Assembly (NCBI GenBank): GCA_016285075.1
Contig: JAEEQB010000015.1
Coordinates: 21,954 to 85,953 of the forward strand
Direction of reading: 5' to 3'
Source of the DNA: Prevotella sp.
GTDB lineage: Bacteria; Bacteroidota; Bacteroidia; Bacteroidales; Bacteroidaceae
DNA length: 64,000 nucleotides
The notes under the pieces are model-generated. The model searched no databases, had not been told where the DNA came from, and saw only the letters and a program-made list of their open reading frames with translations. The translations under genes and the position numbers were made by a program. This document shows positions 27,901 through 36,452 of the stretch, piece after piece. Position 1 is the first letter of the stretch. Every line of letters begins with the position of its first letter.

Positions 27901-30900
27901 ACTTCCAGTTGGAATACCAGTGCCAACAAGAGGTTACAATCAATGGGCACGAGTATCATGTGAATGACAGAATCAGCGAAGAGGAGTATGAACATCTGGA
28001 TGAAAGTTTCAAAAACGAAACCTATTGGAAGCAGTTCGGTTTCTGCTCCATCTATGCCGGCCGCCTGCTGAATACCATCCAGCGCGCCGACTTCTGTGGT
28101 GTCTATGGCTCGCGCATGGTGCTCCAGGGTGCCAAGGACCGTGTGGTTGATTCGGACGACAAGACAGAGTACACCATCAACCGCGTGGGCGAGGTGTCGC
28201 TGAACAAGCAGCTGTCTGTGGCTGGTGATACGGACGACAAGTCGAAAGTACATGGCAACTATTTCGGTATCTACAGCGTGGTGAACTACTTGGGTAACCT
28301 GACCAGCGACGTGAAGTTCGATGATGTCTACCTCAAATATGATTCACAGAGCAAAACTGGAGTACCGGTTGCAAAAGATGGTGGTGGGAATTATACTTAC
28401 TACAACTGGAAGACAGAGCGCCTGACCAAGCGTGACCGTAACAACGGTACTTGTCATAATCAGGTGGCACTGGCATCAGGTGTGTTCCTGGAACTGACCA
28501 CAGAGAACAGCACGCCTGCCAAGAAAGACTATGGCTATATCACCGGTATCGTGGAACTCGACCTCATCAACGTGAAGAAGGATATCGAGGGCGGTGGCTA
28601 TGTCTATGCCAAGAACGAGCATGGCGTACGCACTGAGCACCAAGAGTACGAAAACGTCCTTCTCTCTGACTATAACAAAGGGGCAAGTAATGGAAGCAAC
28701 GTTGAAGCACGTACCCATAAGCGTTACACTTATCACCAAGGTAGTGGTGATGACCCACAAATTCTCGACCTCGAGACCTCCGGCAACTTCATCCACAAGA
28801 CGAAGCGTATTGTCGACGACTGCTATCCCAACAATGGTGTCTATAGAGACGGCTATGTACAGTCGCCCGCCCACTACTGGTTTATCAAGGGTGAGGTGTA
28901 CATCTACGACCAGGTGGTGTCGGCATACGCCGGCTCAGCCTCTGCCTACTCTAAGGAGGTGAGAATACCGTTGACCATCACGGCTGGCTCGAACGGTAAG
29001 CTGCAGCTGCTCAACGTCCAGGAGAACCGCTATGCATATTATGGCGACTATACTCAGACCACAAAGATGACTGCAGACGGTGTGAAGGTGAACAACGAGA
29101 GCGAGACCTACCATCTGAACGATGTCATCACCTGGTGGGACTGGAATCAGTTGCCGGCAAACGAACAGAAGTACTTCGTCAAAGATACGTATGTCAACAT
29201 CGACACTTGCTCTGTCAATGGCGTTACATATCCTACGGGTACTTACGCCATGCTGCCAGATGATGTTGCATCATTCAACATGAACTCTGTTCTCGACAAG
29301 AAGGGCAAGCCCGTGGAGCATTTCGAAGACATGTTCCGTACGTCGAATAACATCAGCCACAATACAGGTTATGTCCTCACCCTCGACATGAACAGCCCGA
29401 AAGACTGGGATGACTGGTATAGTCCTATTTCTGGTAGCAGCACCTACACCGTTAACGGCACTACTGTAACTACCAATAGGAAGAGGAAAGAGGATTATAA
29501 TTCATCAACAGATGCGAGCACCTACCGTGAAGGCCCGACATTCAGACTGAAGGAGGGACAGCAGGCAGGTCTGTATGGCCAGCGTGATTATGAAGAAGGA
29601 GAAATCATCGCTAAGGAAGTCTATGATGACTACACCACGACCGTTTCAACAATGACTCCTCAGCCAACAGGACAGGCTTCAGTGGATGAGGCTTACGTGG
29701 CAAAGGTGGCTACAGGAAACGTTCAGGCCGGTAACGCCAAGCCAAAGTCGGAAGTGGGAAGCGATACTAATTACGAGGAGGCCTTCGTCTGCGTCAACAC
29801 CATACAGTTGGGTGAGGAAGACTTTATCCTGCGAGGCGAACTGGTAGGACTGAGTCAGCTGAGCACTCTTGCAAGCAAATACATGACTTATAACAATAAC
29901 AAGTCCAATACGGACGATGTCACAGATGCTGAAGCATTAGAATATGTCGAGTCGTGTCTGACCAAGGCCTATATCTGTAAGACAGGAGGAAAGTATGGCG
30001 GCCAGTACTTCAAGTCAGGTGAGAACTACAGTGCCCTGAAGTCATGGTGCTCGCTGACCGATGACCGCGATAAGTTCGAGTTCAACTACGATGCCCTCGA
30101 CGTGCTGTCTGATCCTACGTATTCGGGTAATACTTCTCTTTATCGCAGTCCTTATAGCGACATCAAACCCGTGGAGTACACGGCGGTCTATACGGGAACG
30201 GGAAGTATTACATATAAAGACGGAAATAATGTTGAGCATACTTTGACCAGCAGTTCTGCTCCTATCTCCCGTGAGGACTTTGAGAATTACATTCCGAACG
30301 AGCAGCTCCATTATACCCGACTTAAGATTGATGCCGGTTCCGACCTGCAGGACGTCTATATCGCAAAAGAGAACTTTATCTACGGCGGTGTGCCTTTCGC
30401 CAAGGGACAGGATCTCACACAGAAGGAATATGAGGCATTGGACCCCGACAGTAAGAACAAAGTCCAGACTGTTCAATTCACCAAAGAATCCGCAGAGCGG
30501 ACTGTGTACTATTGTTATGAAGGCTATACGCCATCAAGCACCTCAACCACGATCACTCCAATGAGCGGCACATTTGGTTCTGCCGGTTCTGTCATCTCCG
30601 AGAGTGACTATAGGAACAACGTTCCCAACCTCCAGAAGGACTTTGTCGTTCAGGGTATGGAGCCGACGGAAACCACCACGCTCTACGTCAGTCGCGAGTC
30701 GAATGCCAAGGATGTGACATCAGAGAAGGTCATCACCGTGGTCTACCAGTACAACTACTATGAGGCCGACGACGAGGGTGAGGGCGTGAGCTACGTGAAC
30801 GAGCTGCATGTGGTGAACATTCACCTGCAGCTGGAGAGCGGTGTACCTGAGATAGGACCGCTGAACCCGCCGCCCACCGTACTGCCAGGTACCCCTGTGG

Positions 30901-33900
30901 GCATGAAGGCGCCGTCGGTGAATCCCGGACTCTATGAAATCATCTCCAACGGATGGGAGATGTACACTGATGAGACTGATGCCGAGCACAACCGCAACGG
31001 ACAGCCGTTCACCAACAACAGTACCAAGCTCTATTGGTATCAGAACGAGAAAGTGTGGGTGGCCTTCTACTCCAGGACTTATCTGGGCAAGACTTATTCG
31101 AATCCTGTACCCATCAGCGTGGCTAACTACCACGACCTGGATGCTGTGATGCTGGATAAGGAGCATCACATGTACGTGGATCATCCTGATGTGATGCGCA
31201 ACTCGAAGATCTATCTCGACAACCGCGACTGCGAGAGCAATGCCACAAAGAGCGAGCTCGACCTGCTGAAGGACTTCTTCGACCTGAGCCTGCAGACCTC
31301 CGTAGCAACAGAGGGTGCCACGAAGGATCATGCCCTGCTCAACAGCCGTGTCAAGGGCGGAAACCGTTTGGAGTTCATTCTCAACAGTAATATCAGCCCG
31401 AAGGCTTACACCGACTGGACGTCTATCGGCGATGATACCCAGTGCTTCGAGGGCAACCTGCACGGCGACGGTTATACCATCAGCGGCCTGAATAAATCGC
31501 TGTTCGGCAAACTATGCGGCAGCGTCTATAACCTTGGTGTCACCGGCTCGTTCACTACGGCTGGTGTGGCAGATACAGGTGATGGCTTCGTGGAGAACTG
31601 CTGGATCAGTACGACGGGCTCCACACCGCAGGAAAGTAAGCCAAAGGCTGTCTTTGGTAATCCAACGGTAGAGGGCTACACTCCATTGGTCAATTGCTAC
31701 TATCCGGAGAGTAATGCCGCCCTTTACGCTGACGGCCTTGCCACTAAGATGCCAGACCGTTCGTTCTACAATGGTGAGGTGGCATACGACCTGAATGGCT
31801 TCTACCTGGCTAAGCGCTATTACGACAACAACACGTCGTGGACAGGCGAGAAGGAGCCGTACCTGTATCTCACCGTCGATGATGAAGGCAAATTGCCAGA
31901 CCTGCCTGCTACCAGTAATTATCCTAAAGCGTTTGCCTACTATCAGCCCGACATGAAGGTGCCGGAAGGTGTGACCCTGCCATATCTGGGCTATGTGGAG
32001 AACCGCTTCTACGATGGCGATTTCCGCTATGCGGGAGGAACCGTCCCGGAAGGCAATGACGATCGTATGAGGGTGATCGGAGAGGGCACGGATGCCACTG
32101 CCTATTTCGCTACGATCTGGCCCGACGACTATCTCTTCTTCGGACAGATGCTGACCTATGGTTACGATGAGTCTAACCAGCACCAGGAGATACCGTCGCG
32201 AATCTTCAAGCAGGATAATCGGATTCCGTACTCCAAGCAGAGCAATCGCGTCTACCGTGCACCGGCTTACTTCCGCAGCAAGGAGAAGTCCGTGGTTCAC
32301 TACAATCCACAGGCCTACCTGACGGCTTACTCTGCACCAAAGACCGTCACCGACACCGACTTGAAACCGGCTTATCCCAATATGACGGCAGTAGACTTCT
32401 CCGGACATAACGACATAGGCGGCTCTGAGAAGTACAAGCAGGGCTGGAACAACAGTCTATTCTATGAGCCGCTGCTCGATGATGATGGTCTGATAGGTGT
32501 GTCCAACAATGGTGAGACACCCAACCTGTTGGTCTATGCTCCGGCAGAAACAGCGACAAATGGCGGCTATGCCAACAAGAATAGTTACGACGTGCTGAAC
32601 AGCTACTTCATCGGCTCAGCAGCCAACCGCTCTGAGCCAGTGTATGAACAGTACACGGAATCCGGTGGCAAATACAATGACGGTAAGACCTATGGACGTA
32701 TTTACAATGCATCCACTTCGTCTATCCGTGGCCATCTGGTGCAGAGCGACCTGACAACCACGACCGACCATCTGCTGGTGGACAAGCGCGATTTCAACTG
32801 CCCGATACCTTATAGAATGGGCAGCGACTACCGAATGTGGTATCAGCGTCAACCCGACAACTTCGTGACGGCCTCCTGGAGCAATGATGCTACCCCGAAG
32901 CGCACCACCAAGGGCTGGGAGGGCGTCAGCCTGCCATTCGAGGCCGAGATTGTCGCCACGCAGGACAAGGGTGAGATTACACACTTCTATCAGGGCAGCA
33001 CAGCTGGCCACGAATACTGGCTGCGCGAACTCGATGGCAGTAAGACATTCAAGTCGACAGATGTGGATGGCGTAAAGGAGGCCACCTTCAATCCGCTGGC
33101 TGTCGGTACGAACAGGAAAGACTATTCGAACACATTCCTGTGGGACTACTATTATAGTAAAGAAAGCTATTGGGATCAGAATACGGATGAATACCAAAAG
33201 CGGTATTACAGTGAGGACTACCTGGAAGAATTGTATCCTGTGACGAACTATCCGTACTCACAGGGAGGTACGCCTTACCTTATCGGCTTCCCGGGAAGCA
33301 CCTACTATGAGTTTGACCTGAGCGGCACTTGGACACCTGCCCATCGCTACCGTGAAGGTGTTATCGCAAGTCCTGGCAAGCAGATTGTCACATTTGCTTC
33401 GCCTACAGGATCCTCTATTGGGAGAAGCGATGATAAGACGGGTGTGACAGTAAGCGGCTACACGTTCAAACCAAACTATCTGAACAATCCTAGACTGGAG
33501 AACAGTAAGCATGCATTCCTACTCAATGCTGACGGCAATAGCTATGTGGAGGATAACACCAACACGACGGAAGCAAAGGTAACGGCCTTCCGGCCATACT
33601 TCACCGCAGCATCTAATGGTGGTGCCCGTGCGACGACCCGCAGCATCGTCTTCAGCAGCGACCAGTCGGAGCTGAAGGGTGTGGAAGAGCATGGCGATCC
33701 TTCGAAGGAAGAGATTGGCGGTGGCCTGGAGATCTACGCCAAGAAGCATCTGGTGGTGGTGACCTCCAATCTGCATCTGCCTACCGACGTACGCATCGTC
33801 AACACAGCAGGTATCGCCCTGAGCACGTTCACCATCGAGCCAGGCGAGACCATCGAGACACGTGTCAACATCTCTGGCATCTATATCGTACAGACGGCTG

Positions 33901-33935
33901 ACGGAGTGTATACGAAGAAACTGTCGGTAAAATAG
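21969..33935 (+). CDS. Giant YGGGN-repeat surface protein 1 with T9SS-type C-terminal domain
   Basis: About 3988 residues. The signal peptide MKRTTWMRLLLMVVILIVQCSMFNVYSQ is followed by roughly 1900 residues of YGGGN-type repeats (GGNVYGGGNAGDTDGNTKVTV, NVYGGNDISGDVTGG). Then comes a region (about 1960-2900) with a different short repeat of the type ISxxEYxxLxxxxK, a GLUG-like patch near 3140-3230, and a C-terminal domain (about 3920-3988) ending GIYIVQTADGVYTKKLSVK, as in type IX secretion sorting domains. The repeats suggest a stacked beta solenoid, exported and surface-bound. In-frame starts at GTG 21933, ATG 21945 and 21954 exist; 21969 gives the most normal signal peptide. By position after fimbrillins it resembles the large Mfa5 protein of the mfa cluster. 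Confidence 0.85.
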   Translation: MKRTTWMRLLLMVVILIVQCSMFNVYSQILIGGNVYGGGNAGDTDGNTKVTVHAGDLQNVYGGARQANVGGHAFVNIDGKHMSDNIVINYVYGGNDIAGKVGESIEETNPIPTELTDAAANGITPAEGETNAGKNTKKYSAFVLTTKERTVTTGTGESASTTQPYHIFIGQLFGGGNGDYDYRSPGSPYLGMIKPELSKAYLELRGGTIAYVYGGGNNATVTSATDICVNNSSSVTTDDHLKTILNIDDDGLKFRMKEMGLNTVSTQVSSEDFQFARVFGGNNKAEMAIQPTWHLQSGKIRNLYSGGNQGAMTHKEGLLLEIFANSSIVVDNVFGGCRMAAVRPLVSGTLESGTFVESSSSDIQLHDADGNQQYKFPAGLSARVLVRGGDINNVYGGNDISGDVTGGNAVGIYASIKGDVYGGGNGSYAYTDNPDLKDNDEFRDFYYDPSTASSSVDALNAFRPNAEAVSIHVMGTEAKPTIIGGAIYCGGNSATLRNADSNKRATAQLKIGSYVIADKVFLGNNGENLVTDEILKRYAGTVSLEGQDYDFSTMNLTNSVQFDKYMDGVAMMIEPEVVFDSDDTENAKPEDQRDYTKTYKAYSTQFGSFYCGGNVGSMKINGTFNVSFNDKVVIYDKVVGGSNMANVYEKYDGVTKLNAQYLGGLLGDPGANGNKLILNFGGLKIQPKRWKIQRDANYQAILDDKGNEQFVLDTNGNRILEWNTVDSRTFNPETKTYTAMSSVDKGGDITYDPEKDLYRRFHGGNIYGGCYSNGHVNGNVVINLNASLVDRTGDNAIFDVVEENEGEAKLYDGNYNIKYRNTGVLIGEQGMDPLGRALNVFGGGYGADSEIWGSATINLNAGYTFQIFGGGEQGAIGQALSYEPDPNDPSKHNLTYEYNKDYSTYINLSDIHKYPGTYRGDKDNSDEVIDHEEMAEAEFIYGGSFEGLIAGNTHINLGNGRIFNSFAGSCNADILGHTETYVGRNSQNENDLGFPWIRDHIYGGNDLGGRILGGADFKDRLSTDIDVLGMVYNPKNKKDDDNNPAPDVLKASAYTEYVQGRVEYIFGGCYGDYDYTDSHYKSYTYTNGDTDTTDDNKGTPRSGFNKPWMDNAFVNFKPNSDTRNAVKKIYGAGQGHAYNHASDGDRDKMQDRSYVLIDNRQDDDIRFINTEVFGAGDYSGVGMRYAESATTIGKTTIPALTPTVAKDNDDGVTASTVIDLIRGHLKDVYGASYKEGITRRTIVNVPKGSTIYLNRIFGGAYGLDIAKPCDVFESNVNYHSRDAVMLGHWIDEDLDKDGNLMSGGIYGGNNSARRTLYCRINIDVPVVQNKAKGYTTKVFGAGYGKDTWAQYTEVNLNKDASVYEVYGGGYGGMVLNKQSVEKSGLVQDLPTGYTDEGLNSYLVKTNPLGEKTNTNVYINKGAYVAGYAYGAGMGADASVSGTTYIGLHGGTVNKDVYAAGWGGAVYDKYKVAKDDDSGNDFVATTNAYIEGGTLRNVYGGGYEGPVGYHDTSTTETTDDILGVSNVTIGIREDQDQATLPEGYGFYKGVPAVQRNAYGAGEGGPVYGTANLTINNGYIGYVHLLAGQALDEEGNIVSDSEETTARYEELVSDATWAVPSERKGRLKDCGNAFGGGYDDKSLVDFTNVTMWGGIVRSSLYGGGEIATVGRGKTKNLTGLDRELEAIYKYGKTRIELFNGHVKRNVFGGGKGYNILGYGGTHELYTDGYVFGQTEVHIHGGEIGTVEGMALQSDGTGGYGNVFGGGDVGYVFGNGYFNAKTIADKAANPKGTTGSPNHWYYYEGASGSETLTEDCSVIISPYLQVRPGNSITYDGKTYNAYDYVPTDYLNTLQATKTNGAWAGKWAELYTGDADGEKERGITIHNAVFAGGNVSTNSDNTYANAPTVFGNSTATVYDVYHRDFISIGTEHTGGIYGGGNLSVVDGYRELNITNYGTDYYGLGTQISLAEYQKLTNRERAYFQLEYQCQQEVTINGHEYHVNDRISEEEYEHLDESFKNETYWKQFGFCSIYAGRLLNTIQRADFCGVYGSRMVLQGAKDRVVDSDDKTEYTINRVGEVSLNKQLSVAGDTDDKSKVHGNYFGIYSVVNYLGNLTSDVKFDDVYLKYDSQSKTGVPVAKDGGGNYTYYNWKTERLTKRDRNNGTCHNQVALASGVFLELTTENSTPAKKDYGYITGIVELDLINVKKDIEGGGYVYAKNEHGVRTEHQEYENVLLSDYNKGASNGSNVEARTHKRYTYHQGSGDDPQILDLETSGNFIHKTKRIVDDCYPNNGVYRDGYVQSPAHYWFIKGEVYIYDQVVSAYAGSASAYSKEVRIPLTITAGSNGKLQLLNVQENRYAYYGDYTQTTKMTADGVKVNNESETYHLNDVITWWDWNQLPANEQKYFVKDTYVNIDTCSVNGVTYPTGTYAMLPDDVASFNMNSVLDKKGKPVEHFEDMFRTSNNISHNTGYVLTLDMNSPKDWDDWYSPISGSSTYTVNGTTVTTNRKRKEDYNSSTDASTYREGPTFRLKEGQQAGLYGQRDYEEGEIIAKEVYDDYTTTVSTMTPQPTGQASVDEAYVAKVATGNVQAGNAKPKSEVGSDTNYEEAFVCVNTIQLGEEDFILRGELVGLSQLSTLASKYMTYNNNKSNTDDVTDAEALEYVESCLTKAYICKTGGKYGGQYFKSGENYSALKSWCSLTDDRDKFEFNYDALDVLSDPTYSGNTSLYRSPYSDIKPVEYTAVYTGTGSITYKDGNNVEHTLTSSSAPISREDFENYIPNEQLHYTRLKIDAGSDLQDVYIAKENFIYGGVPFAKGQDLTQKEYEALDPDSKNKVQTVQFTKESAERTVYYCYEGYTPSSTSTTITPMSGTFGSAGSVISESDYRNNVPNLQKDFVVQGMEPTETTTLYVSRESNAKDVTSEKVITVVYQYNYYEADDEGEGVSYVNELHVVNIHLQLESGVPEIGPLNPPPTVLPGTPVGMKAPSVNPGLYEIISNGWEMYTDETDAEHNRNGQPFTNNSTKLYWYQNEKVWVAFYSRTYLGKTYSNPVPISVANYHDLDAVMLDKEHHMYVDHPDVMRNSKIYLDNRDCESNATKSELDLLKDFFDLSLQTSVATEGATKDHALLNSRVKGGNRLEFILNSNISPKAYTDWTSIGDDTQCFEGNLHGDGYTISGLNKSLFGKLCGSVYNLGVTGSFTTAGVADTGDGFVENCWISTTGSTPQESKPKAVFGNPTVEGYTPLVNCYYPESNAALYADGLATKMPDRSFYNGEVAYDLNGFYLAKRYYDNNTSWTGEKEPYLYLTVDDEGKLPDLPATSNYPKAFAYYQPDMKVPEGVTLPYLGYVENRFYDGDFRYAGGTVPEGNDDRMRVIGEGTDATAYFATIWPDDYLFFGQMLTYGYDESNQHQEIPSRIFKQDNRIPYSKQSNRVYRAPAYFRSKEKSVVHYNPQAYLTAYSAPKTVTDTDLKPAYPNMTAVDFSGHNDIGGSEKYKQGWNNSLFYEPLLDDDGLIGVSNNGETPNLLVYAPAETATNGGYANKNSYDVLNSYFIGSAANRSEPVYEQYTESGGKYNDGKTYGRIYNASTSSIRGHLVQSDLTTTTDHLLVDKRDFNCPIPYRMGSDYRMWYQRQPDNFVTASWSNDATPKRTTKGWEGVSLPFEAEIVATQDKGEITHFYQGSTAGHEYWLRELDGSKTFKSTDVDGVKEATFNPLAVGTNRKDYSNTFLWDYYYSKESYWDQNTDEYQKRYYSEDYLEELYPVTNYPYSQGGTPYLIGFPGSTYYEFDLSGTWTPAHRYREGVIASPGKQIVTFASPTGSSIGRSDDKTGVTVSGYTFKPNYLNNPRLENSKHAFLLNADGNSYVEDNTNTTEAKVTAFRPYFTAASNGGARATTRSIVFSSDQSELKGVEEHGDPSKEEIGGGLEIYAKKHLVVVTSNLHLPTDVRIVNTAGIALSTFTIEPGETIETRVNISGIYIVQTADGVYTKKLSVK

Positions 33936-33999
33936 TAATACAACCTATAAATGATAAATGACGAATAGCAATAAATTATAAAAACAAAAAAGAACAAGT

Positions 34000-35433
34000 A
34001 TGAAAAAGACAATGAAAAAGCTGCTATGCATTGCCCTGCTGGCCATGGTCAGCATCGGAGCCAATGCTCAGGAAAGCCAGGAAAACCTGGTGAATGTTGG
34101 TTTCAACGAGTTCACAGGCGGAACTGTGTCGGTAAAGTCGCAGACCGCTTCTGCAACAGAAACCGACTATGTCGATGTCGTCATCACCGTAACACCTGCG
34201 GACGGCTATTACATAGCCAAGGGTGACATCATCGTTGTACCTACAAGGGCCACAGTCCGAAGGACAAGCGAAAACGAGGAAGGTCCGAAGATTGCCGATC
34301 CCCTGGAACTCAAGGGCGAGGACCCTACCGACCTCACCGCAGAGCGTGACTACACCTTTACCGTTTACAAGGAACTGGGTGCATTGGTCTATGAGGCTGG
34401 CTTCCATCAGATTGCCACATCCGGCGCCATCGGCGAGAAGGATGCCGTGAAATGGGACGTGAAAACAGAGACGGTAACCGTTGGCGAAGGTGAAGAGGCC
34501 CGGCAGGTAGAGGTCAAGACGCTGACTTTCACTGGCGACACAGGTATTCCCGCCATGGAAGAAGGGGCATCGGCCCCTTGGGAGATGCTGAAGGGAAAGA
34601 TCACGAATGTGGTTATCGGCGAGGGCATCACCGCCATCAGTGAGAACCTGTTCGAGGGCTTCACCAGCCTGTCAAGCATTCAGATCCTGAACGACAAGGC
34701 CGTCATCAGTCTTGGTAAGGACGCTGTTCCTGCCAACACTGGCCTGACCATCGATGTACCAGGTAATCTGTATAACGAGTACACGATTGCCGATGGGTGG
34801 AAGGACCTGAGCATCGACAGTAAGAACGCAGTCAAGATGGAGGGCGTAGAGTTTGGTGCCTCCAACAGCTACGACACCTTCTGCTTCAGCAAGGCGGTGA
34901 AGGTGCCCTCCGTGCTGAGAGCTATCATCATTACCGGCATCAAGGACAACATCCTCTTGACACAGGAGGTTGAGAACAGCATCATCCCTGCCAACATGCC
35001 CGTTTTGTTACTGAGCAAGGAGCTGAAAGGCGATGATTTCCGTACATCGGGAGCACCCGAGCAGGGTAGTGACACCAAGGGCGCTACCACCCCGACGAAC
35101 CTGCTGAAGGTGGCTCCGGAAGGTGGCAAGACAGTGACACTGGGCGAGGTATATCTCATCTATAATGATGTGTTCTACCTCTCACAGGCAGGCACCATCG
35201 CCGCAGGCGGCGTCTATCTTGACACATCCGTAGAGCAGAATGGCGAACCGGCCAAGGCCCGTAGCTTTGCACTCGCCATTGGCAACGCCGCTTCTGGCAC
35301 CACAGGCATCTCCACCGTCAGCAACGCCGACCCCACCCCCGTCTGGCATACCCTCGACGGTCGGATCCTCAACGGCAAGCCCACGAAGAAGGGACTGTAC
35401 ATCAAAGACGGCGAAAAGATTTTGGTAAAGTAA
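34000..35433 (+). CDS. Secreted protein with sorting-type C-terminus
   Basis: 477 residues. The signal peptide MKKTMKKLLCIALLAMVSIGANAQ precedes an N-terminal domain (about 25-135, with VDVVITVTPADGYYIAKGDIIVVPT) that also begins giant protein 2. A short stretch like BspA-type leucine-rich repeats follows (ITNVVIGEGITAISENLFEGFTSLSSIQIL, about 200-230). The tail WHTLDGRILNGKPTKKGLYIKDGEKILVK is the end motif common on exported Prevotella proteins and similar to the T9SS tail. It follows giant 1 by 64 bp with no terminator between, and the locus terminator lies at 35627. Likely surface-exposed; ligand unknown. Confidence 0.78.
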   Translation: MKKTMKKLLCIALLAMVSIGANAQESQENLVNVGFNEFTGGTVSVKSQTASATETDYVDVVITVTPADGYYIAKGDIIVVPTRATVRRTSENEEGPKIADPLELKGEDPTDLTAERDYTFTVYKELGALVYEAGFHQIATSGAIGEKDAVKWDVKTETVTVGEGEEARQVEVKTLTFTGDTGIPAMEEGASAPWEMLKGKITNVVIGEGITAISENLFEGFTSLSSIQILNDKAVISLGKDAVPANTGLTIDVPGNLYNEYTIADGWKDLSIDSKNAVKMEGVEFGASNSYDTFCFSKAVKVPSVLRAIIITGIKDNILLTQEVENSIIPANMPVLLLSKELKGDDFRTSGAPEQGSDTKGATTPTNLLKVAPEGGKTVTLGEVYLIYNDVFYLSQAGTIAAGGVYLDTSVEQNGEPAKARSFALAIGNAASGTTGISTVSNADPTPVWHTLDGRILNGKPTKKGLYIKDGEKILVK

Positions 35434-35450
35434 GACCACAATTACTCTAT

Positions 35451-35616
35451 AACCCGAATCGGTCATTAGCGTTATGATGAAAACAGCCTTCATTTTGGAA
35501 CAGATGTGCTGCTGGTTTGAGTGCGCAATGGGGTTCCATTGTAATCGAAAAGCGGCGGGACAGATGACAAAAAGAAAGCTTGTTAGCGCATAACAGCCTA
35601 ACGACCGATTTGGGTT
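35451..35616. repeat. MITE-like element with terminal inverted repeats
   Basis: AACCCGAATCGGTC.TTAGCGTTATG at 35451-35476 is matched in inverse at 35589-35616 (CATAAC..CCTAACGACCGATTTGGGTT). The roughly 110-bp interior has no open frame. Such short elements with inverted ends and no transposase resemble MITEs; a target-site duplication was not clear. Confidence 0.55.
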
Positions 35617-35626
35617 AAATCAGATT

Positions 35627-35656
35627 GGACTCGGCGCCGGCGCCGGGTCCTTTTTT
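35627..35656 (+). terminator. Intrinsic terminator of the fimbrial/giant 1 locus
   Basis: GGACTCGGCGCC followed directly by GGCGCCGGGTCC (one G-T pair) and TTTTTT: a strong GC hairpin with a T-run, 194 bp after the last gene of the locus. Confidence 0.85.
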
Positions 35657-35883
35657 GGTTCTTCGAGTCCGTAGGCAACCTCATTCTTAGAGAGGGTAAG
35701 TGCGTCGCTGATAAGACACTTTCCCCGAGAGAAAGTTGAAAGAAGTGCACTACCATCACTTTCTTTGCAAGCAACTGGCTACAAATGATTTACAGAGGTG
35801 ATGGTAATCCTTTCAACATCACTTTTACCCCCATTTATCTTCGCCGAAACAGCAAAACCCTGCGTAGACGAGTCAGCTCTTAC

Positions 35884-35970
35884 AGTAAAACAAGTTGTTT
35901 TACTTTGGTAACCATCGCGTTAACGATGCAAAAGTATAGGGTTTACAGAAGTAAAACAACTTGTTTTACT
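35884..35970. repeat. Two copies of a 21-bp AGTAAAACAA palindrome
   Basis: AGTAAAACAA-G-TTGTTTTACT at 35884-35904 and AGTAAAACAA-C-TTGTTTTACT at 35950-35970 are palindromes and exact reverse complements of each other. They flank 45 bp and could also pair with each other. They could be operators or dispersed elements. Confidence 0.7.
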
Positions 35971-36073
35971 TTTAGAGTAATATTTTGTAAACTTTCTTTC
36001 AAACGTATTCTAACAATAAAAGCACCCTCAGCAACACCATAATTGACAATACTTTTGCAGGGAAACCACTAAA

Positions 36074-36158
36074 AACATCACGTATAGTGAGTATAAGGGT
36101 TTTATATACACCATATATAACAACTTATATAATAAGTGGTTATATAGTAAGTGATGTT
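36074..36158. repeat. AT-rich nested inverted repeat
   Basis: AACATCAC (36074-36081) pairs with GTGATGTT (36151-36158). Inside, TATATAACAACTT (36114-36126) pairs with AAGTGGTTATATA (36134-36146), giving an extended hairpin in a non-coding region. The rest of 35660-36420 shows no gene I can support. Confidence 0.55.
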
Positions 36159-36432
36159 AATGCGTAAAAGTCAAACAAAAAGTATGAGTAACTATTTTTC
36201 ATTCTCATATCATTTACTATCACAAGTAAAGTTTCTTCTTTTGCCTTCGCTTTGGGTAAATCTGCGACACAAAAGGCGTCCTGCGCCGATACTCCCTGAC
36301 TCCTTGACCACCAGACTTCTTAGACCATCATCTCCACGGAAACACTTTCTTTTCTACGGACTTCCTGGACTCTTGGGACTGCCGTAAAACTGCGAAACCG
36401 CATGATTCATGCCATATGTAGTCATAAATTGT

Positions 36433-36452
36433 AAATATTCTATAGAATATTT
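36433..36452. promoter_or_regulatory. Perfect 20-bp palindrome overlapping the -33 box (candidate operator)
   Basis: AAATATTCTATAGAATATTT is a perfect palindrome whose right end runs into the TTTG -33 element at 36450-36453. A dimeric regulator bound here would block the promoter. The palindrome is seen; the operator role is inference. Confidence 0.6.

Noticed and set aside
36151..36387. 78-residue frame before the ATPase promoter
   Set aside because: Low-complexity, no leader, no recognisable domain, and it sits in a palindrome-rich non-coding stretch.
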